In this document: piece after piece, positions 57,322 to 64,000 of the stretch
Layout of the letters: every line of letters begins with the position of its first letter
Numbering within the stretch: the first letter of the stretch is position 1
Origin: Chitinophaga agrisoli
GTDB lineage: Bacteria; Bacteroidota; Bacteroidia; Chitinophagales; Chitinophagaceae
Assembly (NCBI RefSeq): GCF_008386695.1
Contig: NZ_VUOC01000004.1
Location: 1,366,327-1,430,326, forward strand
DNA length: 64,000 bases
Direction of reading: 5' to 3'
Notes under the pieces: model-generated
What the model saw: the letters and a program-made list of their open reading frames with translations, nothing else
Database searches by the model: none
Told to the model about the DNA's origin: nothing
Program-made: the position numbers and the translations under genes

Positions 57322-58617
57322 ATGCAACAGGAGCTTGATCTTACAGCGGTACATAGTGAAGAGGTGCAGGATATCATCGGCCGGGCCCCGGCATGGGTGA
57401 TAAGAAGGGGCAATATGGTGGTCCTCTATATTGTGCTCGGAATACTGGCAGGCGCCTGGCTTATCCACTACCCGGATATTGTACAGGCCCCGGTAAACAT
57501 ATCCGGCTCCAATCCCCCGGTAAAAATGATCGCGCCTTCTACCGGGCGTATTGCTGAACTGACAAAAAATGACGGCGAAGAAGTAAAAGAAGGCGAGATC
57601 ATTGCGGTGATCGATAACCCTGCTAATACAAAAGATATACTGGAGCTCAAGAAAATAGTGGAACAGCTGGATACCACCAGTGATCCGCAACACAAGATCG
57701 CCTCCCTTTCACTGCCCCCTCATATGCAGGTAGGCGATATACAGGACGATTATGCCGCTTTGGCCCAGGCCATTGACAACTACCGGTTCTTTACAGACAA
57801 CTCTTACTACGCCAACAAAATAAATGTGCTCAAATCACAACAGCTGGATAATAATGAGATCAGGAAAAGTATCCAGGAAAGGGCTGCCCTCCTCAACGAC
57901 CAGCTGAAGCTGGAAAAATGGAAAGACAGCGTAAACCTGGAGCTCATGAAAGACAAAGTAATTGCCCCCGCGGAATACCATGAGATCAGCAAAAACTACA
58001 TGGGCCAGAAAATGAACAATACAGACAACTATACCTCCCTATTAAGAAACCAGCAACAACTGGATGAATACGAAAAGAATATTTCCGACCTGCAACAGCA
58101 ATATAAAACTGAAGGAAAAGATGTACTGCTCAATGTCAGGAATGCTGTTAAGCGGATCAAGGGGCTGATCGCCAACTGGGAAAAACAATACCTCATGCAA
58201 TCGCAGGTGACCGGCAAACTGTTCTTTTTCCGTATATGGAAGGTCAATCAGTATGTGAGCTATGGGGAGCCCGTTTTTATGGTGGTGCCTGCCACCCAGC
58301 AATACGAGATCAGGGCCCAGTTGCCCGTATACCGCGCGGGGAAAATAAAGCCCGGACAAAAAGTGCTGATCAAACTATTTGAATACCCTTATGAGGAGTT
58401 TGGTATGCTGCCTGCCCAGGTAGAAAGGCTAACAAGCGTAGCCCTGGACAGTACCTACACAGTACAACTGCGGTTGGAAAAAGGCCTCACGACCACCCGG
58501 AACCGGACCATACAGGCCCGGCCGGAGATCACGGGCATGGCAGATATCATCACCAACGACAGGAATATACTGGAACGGATCTTTGAAGGCGTGTACGGAA
58601 AACTATACGAGCGGTGA
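57322..58617 (+). CDS. HlyD-family secretion adaptor
   Basis: 431 residues. One N-terminal transmembrane helix (about 34-53, VVLYIVLGILAGAWLIHY), a biotinyl-lipoyl hairpin (VKMIAPSTGRIAEL, GEEVKEGEIIAVIDNP), a coiled-coil region (about 90-270) and a second barrel (IRAQLPVYRAGKIKPGQKVLIKLF). It bridges the C39 exporter to an outer-membrane channel not encoded in the window. Its stop is 97 bp before the first precursor peptide. Confidence 0.92.
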   Translation: MQQELDLTAVHSEEVQDIIGRAPAWVIRRGNMVVLYIVLGILAGAWLIHYPDIVQAPVNISGSNPPVKMIAPSTGRIAELTKNDGEEVKEGEIIAVIDNPANTKDILELKKIVEQLDTTSDPQHKIASLSLPPHMQVGDIQDDYAALAQAIDNYRFFTDNSYYANKINVLKSQQLDNNEIRKSIQERAALLNDQLKLEKWKDSVNLELMKDKVIAPAEYHEISKNYMGQKMNNTDNYTSLLRNQQQLDEYEKNISDLQQQYKTEGKDVLLNVRNAVKRIKGLIANWEKQYLMQSQVTGKLFFFRIWKVNQYVSYGEPVFMVVPATQQYEIRAQLPVYRAGKIKPGQKVLIKLFEYPYEEFGMLPAQVERLTSVALDSTYTVQLRLEKGLTTTRNRTIQARPEITGMADIITNDRNILERIFEGVYGKLYER

Positions 58618-58714
58618 GCCAGCAACTGTTCCTTTACCCAACACTGGATTTTTTAGCTAAAAATAAACCCCGGATGTACATCCCCAATTTTCACCCTTTA
58701 AAAACTCTATTAAA

Positions 58715-58909
58715 ATGAAAAAGATCAAATTGAACGTTGACAAACTGCAGTTAAGCAAAGAAAAGATCACTTCCCTGCAGAATGCTGAAATGGATCAGCT
58801 CAAAGGCGGCGACTTTACAGACGGTTGCTCAGACGGCTGCAGCCCTTTCCAGACAGCATGGAACTGTACCAAAGCCGACTGCACGGCTGATTGCACCGGC
58901 GGTTATTGA
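58715..58909 (+). CDS. Class I lanthipeptide precursor peptide 1
   Basis: 64 residues. The leader (1-32) is MKKIKLNVDKLQLSKEKIT and ends in QLKGG, the C39 cleavage site and the KLNxxKLQL element of Bacteroidota lanthipeptides. The 32-residue core carries five Cys (core positions 6, 10, 19, 24, 28) and seven Ser/Thr. Each Cys is preceded at 3 or 4 residues by Ser or Thr (T3-C6, S7-C10, T15-C19, T20-C24, T25-C28), giving a possible five-ring peptide. A strong candidate substrate for the LanB/LanC encoded downstream. Confidence 0.93.
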   Translation: MKKIKLNVDKLQLSKEKITSLQNAEMDQLKGGDFTDGCSDGCSPFQTAWNCTKADCTADCTGGY

Positions 58910-58985
58910 ATCTTATAGAAGTAACTATTTCCGGAAACCATGCTGCTTGTATCTAAATTGTCTTTTACACCCTTAAAAAAACACA

Positions 58986-59219
58986 ATGAAAAAGGTAAAG
59001 TTAAACGTTGAAAAACTCCAGCTCAATAAAGAAAAGATCACCTCACTGCAGAATATTGAAATGAACCAGCTGCAAGGTGGCTATTTCTCTGACGGTTGTA
59101 CCGATGGTTGCAGTCCTTTGGGATCCATCTGGAACTGTACCCAGGCAGATTGTTCCGCCAATTGCAGCCAGACCTTTTGCCCTTTAAGCAATACCGGCCA
59201 TCCTGGCACACTGTGCTAA
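58986..59219 (+). CDS. Class I lanthipeptide precursor peptide 2
   Basis: 77 residues. The leader is 27 of 32 residues identical to that of precursor 1 and ends in QLQGG. The 45-residue core repeats the ring positions of precursor 1 (Cys at 6, 10, 19, 24, 28 with Ser/Thr at 3, 7, 15, 20, 25) and adds a 13-residue tail with two more Cys (33, 45) and further Ser/Thr. The final residue is Cys, so a C-terminal ring is possible. The upstream 20 bp share a similar ACACCCTTAAAA-type stretch with precursor 1, consistent with a tandem duplication. Confidence 0.93.
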   Translation: MKKVKLNVEKLQLNKEKITSLQNIEMNQLQGGYFSDGCTDGCSPLGSIWNCTQADCSANCSQTFCPLSNTGHPGTLC

Positions 59220-59244
59220 GCACCAGTATTTGCCTGCAATAAAA

Positions 59245-59277
59245 AACCAGGCGTCCCAGCGCGCGGGGCGCCTGGTT
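59245..59277 (+). terminator. Strong hairpin between the precursors and the modification genes
   Basis: AACCAGGCG-T-CCC (59245-59257) pairs with GGGCGCCTGGTT (59266-59277), a 12-bp stem with one bulge and an 8-nt loop, 25 nt after the second precursor stop. No T-run follows on the + strand. A read-through attenuator is plausible, so that precursors are made in excess over LanB/LanC. Confidence 0.6.
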
Positions 59278-59299
59278 ACTACTTAAACCGGCTCATTAA

Positions 59300-60502
59300 A
59301 TGAGAAGAAGAAGCAATATTTTATTGATCCTGGTATTATCCTGGCTGGCAGGCGTTTCCTGCAAGCAGGAGCACCATTCATTGACCGGCATTATAACCGG
59401 CAACAGCAATATAATAGCAGCGATCAGCTCCTATCCCGTGATCATGATGGGAGAACAGTTCCATGGAGACGCCAACGCGCTGCATGAGAAAACCACTTTA
59501 GTCAAATCGCTGGTTAGGGACCATGGATATGAGGCCATTGTATTCGAATCAGGCTTTTATGATATGGGATTGCTGAACGGATGGGATCCGGCCAATAAAA
59601 AAACGGATCTAAAAAGCGGGCTATGGCCTTTTTGGGCGGATTGCCACGAAGCCAATGACCTCATCCGGTTCCTCGATGAAACAAAACAACGCGGAAAATT
59701 AGCACTGTACGGAATAGATTGCCAGGTAGTAAAAACGCCGGATAAGGAGATCTACAACAGCTTTCTCCGTTACACCGCACAAAATTCCATCGATACCACC
59801 CGCATAGCCTTCCTGAAACGGGAGCTCAAACACCTGCGTATCCTCATTGCCAAATTTGAATGGCATTTTGACCAGGCGCAAAGAGATAGCGTCCTGCAGC
59901 AGCTGCGGTATTGCCTCCTTACCAGGCCTGGGGATAACCTGCAACAGCGCTTTTACCACCGCTGCCTGCAAAACCTGTACGTAAATCTGCAGATGGTGGC
60001 ATTCCCAGCAAGCGATACCCGGAGGCTTAACTTAAGGGATTCCATGATGGCGGCTAATTACGACTGGTTACAGGCAAATTTTACCGGGGATAAAAAAACG
60101 ATCATATGGACCGCCAACCTACATACCATTACCGGTTATAAGCTGGCGGCCTCCCGGCAGCCATTCATCTCCCTGGCGCAATGGATCAGGAAAAGCAGGC
60201 CGCAACAGGTATATACGCTCTGCCTATCCGCCTACAAGGGCCGCTATGGCAGTATTAAGGATGGGTATGATGATCATACCATGTATTTCAAATCCAGCAA
60301 CAGGTCTGTAGAATATAAATGGGCGCAAGCGGCCCGTGCGGATACCTACGGATTCATACAGCTTAAAGATATAAACGACAAAGATCCATTTTACCATGAT
60401 TTTGCCTCTTCCTGTAACCAGGGCAGTACCATTACCGCGCCATGGCGCCTAATGGCAGATGGCCTGATCGTATACCCGGAAGCAAAACCTGTCACTTTTT
60501 AG
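59300..60502 (+). CDS. Erythromycin-esterase-like lipoprotein
   Basis: 400 residues. A lipoprotein signal ends at Cys in LAGVSCKQ. The EreA/EreB-like fold is shown by MMGEQFHGDANALHEKTTLVKSLV (catalytic His and Glu in the GExxHG motif), YEAIVFESGFYDMGLLNG, and a second His-rich region WTANLHTITGYKLA near residue 275. Such enzymes open macrolactone rings, but most members have unknown substrates. Sitting between the precursors and the immunity ABC genes, it may modify or inactivate the peptide, or be unrelated. Periplasmic or outer-membrane location expected. Confidence 0.85.
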   Translation: MRRRSNILLILVLSWLAGVSCKQEHHSLTGIITGNSNIIAAISSYPVIMMGEQFHGDANALHEKTTLVKSLVRDHGYEAIVFESGFYDMGLLNGWDPANKKTDLKSGLWPFWADCHEANDLIRFLDETKQRGKLALYGIDCQVVKTPDKEIYNSFLRYTAQNSIDTTRIAFLKRELKHLRILIAKFEWHFDQAQRDSVLQQLRYCLLTRPGDNLQQRFYHRCLQNLYVNLQMVAFPASDTRRLNLRDSMMAANYDWLQANFTGDKKTIIWTANLHTITGYKLAASRQPFISLAQWIRKSRPQQVYTLCLSAYKGRYGSIKDGYDDHTMYFKSSNRSVEYKWAQAARADTYGFIQLKDINDKDPFYHDFASSCNQGSTITAPWRLMADGLIVYPEAKPVTF

Positions 60503-60514
60503 CAATATCAGGAG

Positions 60515-61432
60515 ATGCGGGATAAATTAAGCAACATGATAGCAATAGAAGACCTAACCTTTTCCTACCCTGGCAAAAAGCCTGTTATAAATGGCCTCAA
60601 CCTCCACGTGGACGGCGGCGCGATCTATGGTTTTATAGGCGCCAACGGAGCCGGAAAAAGCACTACTATACGGAACATGCTGGGACTGTTGGAACCCCGG
60701 CAGGGAAAAGTATATATCATGGGTAAAGAAATTTCAACGGCAAAGCTGGAGATCATGCAAAAGACAGGGCACCTGATCGACGCGCCAGCCTTCTACGGCC
60801 ACCTTACCTGCCTCGAAAACCTGCAACTGCTGCACTGTTATTACAAATTTGATCGTAGCCGTGTGGAAGCTGTGCTCAAAATGACCGGTCTCTGGGAACA
60901 ACGGCGCCTCCTCTTCAGCAAATGTTCCACCGGCATGAAGCAACGGCTCAGCATTGCCCGCAGCATCATCCACCAACCAAAGCTATTGATACTCGACGAA
61001 CCACTGAACGGCCTCGACCCGGAATGGGTAGTAGCCATCAGGAACCTGCTGAAGGAGATCAACCAGCAGGGAACCACTATATTCTTTTCCAGCCACCTGC
61101 TGAGCGAAATGGAAAAACTGGCTACGCATGTAGGCATCCTGAAAGATGGGCATTTAACGCTCGAATTGCCCATGCAAACACTGCTTGCCCAACATCAGCA
61201 ACTACAGGTCACCATTTTCCTGGATCGTACGGAGCAACTGCATACCCTGTTTAACAATGGGCATATACAGGTAAAACAAACCTTTAACGATAACAGCGCC
61301 ACCTTCCGGCTGGATAATAAAACGCAACTGCATCTGCTGCTACAGACCCTTATTACAAATAACTACCGTATCCTGGATCTTAACACTGACCAGCCAGGGT
61401 TGGAAGAAATATTCCTTCATTATAATAGTTGA
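60515..61432 (+). CDS. ABC transporter ATP-binding protein (LanF-like)
   Basis: 305 residues. Walker A GANGAGKST (about 44-52), Q-loop near QKTGHLID, signature CSTGMKQRLSIARS and Walker B LLILDEPLNGLDPEW are present. It belongs to the DrrA/LanF-type exporters. Either the ATG at 60515 or the one at 60536 (MIAIEDL) could be the start. It is 12 bp after the esterase-like gene and is followed by its permease at once. Likely role: producer self-protection. Confidence 0.93.
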   Translation: MRDKLSNMIAIEDLTFSYPGKKPVINGLNLHVDGGAIYGFIGANGAGKSTTIRNMLGLLEPRQGKVYIMGKEISTAKLEIMQKTGHLIDAPAFYGHLTCLENLQLLHCYYKFDRSRVEAVLKMTGLWEQRRLLFSKCSTGMKQRLSIARSIIHQPKLLILDEPLNGLDPEWVVAIRNLLKEINQQGTTIFFSSHLLSEMEKLATHVGILKDGHLTLELPMQTLLAQHQQLQVTIFLDRTEQLHTLFNNGHIQVKQTFNDNSATFRLDNKTQLHLLLQTLITNNYRILDLNTDQPGLEEIFLHYNS

Positions 61433-61437
61433 AAAAT

Positions 61438-62214
61438 ATGCCTGATAGGTCAACTGCATTTATAAAAGCAGAAACGCTAAAATTACGGCGGGTACATAGC
61501 CTGCATCTCCTTTATATATTCCCCGTTCTGCTGGCTATTATTGCCATGTTCGTTTTCATGAAGGAATCCGCGGGTATGGACCCGGAGGTCAACCCGCGGC
61601 TAACCTTCCTTTACCGGCTTTATTTTGGTTTCTATACCTATTTCTCGCCATTGACCATGGGATTGCTCGTTTTCTCCATGCTGCAAATGGAACATAAGGG
61701 TAAAACCTGGGAAAGTGTTTTGCTGCTGCCTATTCCCAGGTACCAGCTTTACCTGGGTAAATTGATGGTAACCAGCACCTGCGTGCTTTTTTATGTGACG
61801 GTATCCTGGCTTAGCTACCGCCTGGCTATCCAGGTACTGGCGGGCATGTACCCGCAATTGCCTTTTGCCGATTACAGCGATGGGATAGAAACAGGGCTTT
61901 TTTTCCTGCGGTTTGGGCTGGTGCTATGGATGCTGGCTGTTATTTTCTTTAACGTTTACCTGTATCTGCCTAATGCGCTCTTTGCTTTAGGTGGAGCCTT
62001 TTTTGTGCTTACCGGCTCGTTCCTGCTGGTAAAACAGCATTGGGCTATTTATTTCCCGTTTGCCTATCCGTCTATTGTATCCAAAACATACGGGATCACG
62101 CGCTTCTGGGACAAACCTGTTGTGCTCACGCTCGTCTGGCTGCTCGTGGCCGGCACCGGGGGCATGCTCTTTTTTGCAAAAAGCGGGAAGGCCGTTCATC
62201 GTTTAACCAATTAG
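61438..62214 (+). CDS. ABC transporter permease (LanE/LanG-like)
   Basis: 258 residues from the ATG at 61438 (a TTG at 61429 would overlap the ATPase stop). Six hydrophobic helices are visible (about 21-41, 57-82, 100-122, 154-172, 178-197, 225-245). The KAETLKLRRVHSLHLLYIFPVLL N-terminus is typical of lantibiotic-immunity-type permeases. It pairs with the ATPase encoded directly upstream and is followed 12 bp later by LanC. Confidence 0.85.
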   Translation: MPDRSTAFIKAETLKLRRVHSLHLLYIFPVLLAIIAMFVFMKESAGMDPEVNPRLTFLYRLYFGFYTYFSPLTMGLLVFSMLQMEHKGKTWESVLLLPIPRYQLYLGKLMVTSTCVLFYVTVSWLSYRLAIQVLAGMYPQLPFADYSDGIETGLFFLRFGLVLWMLAVIFFNVYLYLPNALFALGGAFFVLTGSFLLVKQHWAIYFPFAYPSIVSKTYGITRFWDKPVVLTLVWLLVAGTGGMLFFAKSGKAVHRLTN

Positions 62215-62226
62215 TTCTCCATAAAA

Positions 62227-63363
62227 ATGAAAAGATTGCAAGCGATACAGGAAGGTATCCACCAACATATCCTACATGTTCAGGAGCAGCAATTCTTTGG
62301 CCTCCTGGGCGGCGGCATGGGTAATGTATTACTGGCACTTATGGCCAATATCAACGATTTTCCCTATTCGGAATATATTGAATCATCTTATTTATCAAAG
62401 CAGCAGCTCCCTTATAAGACTTTTTCGGCTGGCACAGCCGGGATCAACTGGGTCTATACCATACTTTATAAACGGGGCATACTGGATAAGGATGATTATG
62501 ATTTCCTCTGTAGTGACGACACTGACCTGCAAGAATTTGCGCTTTCAGAAATAAAACAGGAAAATTATGATTTTCTCCATGGCGCCCTGGGCGTAGCCTG
62601 GTACCTGCTGGCTAAATATGAGGAGCAACAGCATGCGCCATTTTTTGCCGCCTTCTTTGCGGAGCTTCATAATATATTGTTAACCGGTGAAGAGTATACG
62701 ATCAAATCCAAAGATGGAAAGATAAATATAGGTCTGTCACACGGTATTACCAGCATCTTAAAATTCTGCCTCCAGGCCTATAAACAATCCGTTTGTCGCC
62801 AGGAGGCTCTCCTGATAGCAGATGCGATCATCCGGTTCCTTATGAACAACCGGAATACAGACATGAGTTATTCCCATTTCCCATATGTTGTACATACAGA
62901 CAAAAAGGATGAGTCTTCCCGCCTGGCCTGGTGTTATGGCGACCTGGGGATCGGTATCATATTACTCCAGGCCGCTGCCCTGCTAGATCGATCCGATGTC
63001 CATGAGTTTGCCGTTACCTTGCTTTTACACAGCGCCGGCCGGCGGTCTCCGGAAGCTACCGGCGTAAAGGATGGCGGCCTTTGTCATGGCACGGCGGGCA
63101 TTGCTTATATGTTCCAGAAAGCGCACAGTTATGTCCGGATGCCTGCTTTTAGCGAAGCCGCCGGCTACTGGATGCAGCAAACCGTGGACTATGCGATAAC
63201 CGGTGAGGACGGCACAATCACCTACACGATGTTCAAAGGCGAGGGCAACGAATATACCCCCAACCGCTCCCTGCTGGAAGGATCAGTGGGCGTGGGGCTC
63301 GCCATGCAAAGTTATCAGTCCGGCGAATTTGATTGGGACTATTGTATCATGTTAAATGATTGA
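62227..63363 (+). CDS. lanC: LanC-type lanthionine cyclase
   Basis: 378 residues. The LanC double-alpha toroid is recognised by the zinc ligands Cys236 in WCYGDLG, Cys286 and His287 in GLCHGTAG, and the general-base-type His172 in SHGIT. LanC adds Cys thiols across dehydrated Ser/Thr to close (methyl)lanthionine rings. It is 3 bp upstream of the dehydratase gene, an order opposite to the classical lanB-lanC. Complete length for the family. Confidence 0.95.
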   Translation: MKRLQAIQEGIHQHILHVQEQQFFGLLGGGMGNVLLALMANINDFPYSEYIESSYLSKQQLPYKTFSAGTAGINWVYTILYKRGILDKDDYDFLCSDDTDLQEFALSEIKQENYDFLHGALGVAWYLLAKYEEQQHAPFFAAFFAELHNILLTGEEYTIKSKDGKINIGLSHGITSILKFCLQAYKQSVCRQEALLIADAIIRFLMNNRNTDMSYSHFPYVVHTDKKDESSRLAWCYGDLGIGIILLQAAALLDRSDVHEFAVTLLLHSAGRRSPEATGVKDGGLCHGTAGIAYMFQKAHSYVRMPAFSEAAGYWMQQTVDYAITGEDGTITYTMFKGEGNEYTPNRSLLEGSVGVGLAMQSYQSGEFDWDYCIMLND

Positions 63364-63366
63364 CCT

Positions 63367-64000
63367 ATGGCATATTTACCCTACACAAAGGTGCTGATGC
63401 GCACGCCCCTGAAGAGTTACGCGAATATACAAGAGGATATCCTGCTCAACGATGATCTTTTTGAAGAAGGGCTGTATCTGAGCTCCCCCGAATTCTGGGC
63501 GGAATTTAAAAAGTACCGGGAAGGCGGCGCCAAAAACCAGAAACTGGAGCACACCGCGCTTAAATACTGGATACGTTCCTGTATGCGCTGCACCCCTTAC
63601 GGTACCTTTGCGGGAAGCATGCTGTTAAGCACAGGCCCCGGCACGGAGATAATATTGAGGCCGCAATCTGCACATAGGAAATTTCTGCGGCTGGACACCA
63701 ATTTCCTTACTACAATACTGCAGGGCCTTAGCCGGCTTCCGGTTATCCGCCAGCAGCTGCACTATAGTCTTAATAATAGCCTTTACCTTGCAGGCAATAC
63801 TTACCGCTATGCCGAATACCGGCTGCAGCATACTGCACGGGTGTACGAATTAACAGCAGCAGAACGTACCCGCTTCCTGGATGCAGTAATTGCTTTGCTC
63901 CAAACACCCCAAACCTTACAGGCGTTACAGGATATGCTGGAGCGCTCATTCCAGGCCCCTCCTGCCGCTGTTGCGGAGTATTTACAGGAAATAGAGCAGG
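63367..64000 (+). CDS. lanB: LanB-type lantibiotic dehydratase (3' partial)
   Basis: ATG at 63367, 3 bp after lanC; open through the end of the window, so only about 211 residues are visible. The N-terminus has the LanB landmarks VLMRTPL, the helical LEHTALKYWIRSC, then MRCTPYGTFAGSMLL. Full LanB proteins are about 900-1000 residues and glutamylate then eliminate Ser/Thr hydroxyls using glutamyl-tRNA. Whether this one is full length or split, as in pinensin-type clusters, cannot be seen here. Confidence 0.92.
   Translation, partial: MAYLPYTKVLMRTPLKSYANIQEDILLNDDLFEEGLYLSSPEFWAEFKKYREGGAKNQKLEHTALKYWIRSCMRCTPYGTFAGSMLLSTGPGTEIILRPQSAHRKFLRLDTNFLTTILQGLSRLPVIRQQLHYSLNNSLYLAGNTYRYAEYRLQHTARVYELTAAERTRFLDAVIALLQTPQTLQALQDMLERSFQAPPAAVAEYLQEIEQ

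Overview
The window comes from a member of the Bacteroidota, most likely a Chitinophaga-type Chitinophagaceae. The evidence is a protein with a T9SS type A sorting domain, a TonB-dependent receptor with a carboxypeptidase-regulatory-like N-terminus, LytS/LytTR signalling, many SPase II lipoproteins, a 7TMR-DISM receptor, promoters of the TTTG-N20-TAnnTTTG type, and a class I lanthipeptide locus with a KLNxxKLQL...GG leader. The genus is an inference from gene content. No rRNA, tRNA, CRISPR array, intact insertion sequence or prophage was found.

Layout. 1-3452: 3' part of a transglutaminase/discoidin protein, an O-antigen-ligase-like protein and a secreted protein. 3522-8097: LytTR two-component pair divergent from a TonB-dependent receptor. 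8084-13495: GH29 fucosidase, SMP-30-like lactonase, aldo/keto reductase, and an operon of a small hydrolase plus an alcohol dehydrogenase that has lost its catalytic zinc cysteines. 13496-16306: small proteins of unknown role, with a well-formed promoter and repeat cluster. 16307-18994: an AT-rich island of unrecognised genes, including a degenerate nucleotidyltransferase-like protein. 18995-23663: a 7TM receptor fused to a transposase-type zinc ribbon, an outer-membrane barrel and a GH30 lipoprotein with three C-terminal repeats. 24221-28991: a PAAR-like/RHS polymorphic toxin with a GIY-YIG-like tip and a candidate immunity gene. 29115-36827: a MetX-like hydrolase and a 2170-residue T9SS surface protein. 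36875-48144: efflux pump, isochorismatase-like hydrolase, divergent GAPDH, several AraC-type regulators, a MarR regulator with a rifamycin phosphotransferase, two carboxymuconolactone-decarboxylase-like proteins and an S41 peptidase. 48349-51649: lipoprotein, SulP transporter and a secreted protein.

52183-64000 is one uninterrupted + strand array and is the most notable part. Three sugar or phospho-alcohol genes (an SDR, a LicC-like nucleotidyltransferase and a GT25-like/LicD fusion) run into a peptide-secretion and lanthipeptide cluster: a C39-peptidase ABC exporter, an HlyD adaptor, two precursor peptides, a strong hairpin, an erythromycin-esterase-like lipoprotein, an ABC ATPase and permease, a LanC cyclase and the start of a LanB dehydratase that runs off the window. 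The two precursors have nearly identical leaders. Their cores keep every Cys and every ring-forming Ser/Thr position while Ser and Thr swap freely, which predicts five shared small lanthionine rings. The natural reading is that LanB dehydrates the cores, LanC closes the rings, the C39 exporter cuts after Gly-Gly and secretes them with HlyD, and the second ABC transporter protects the producer. Whether the LicC/LicD genes decorate the peptide or the cell surface is unknown and is the most interesting open question here.
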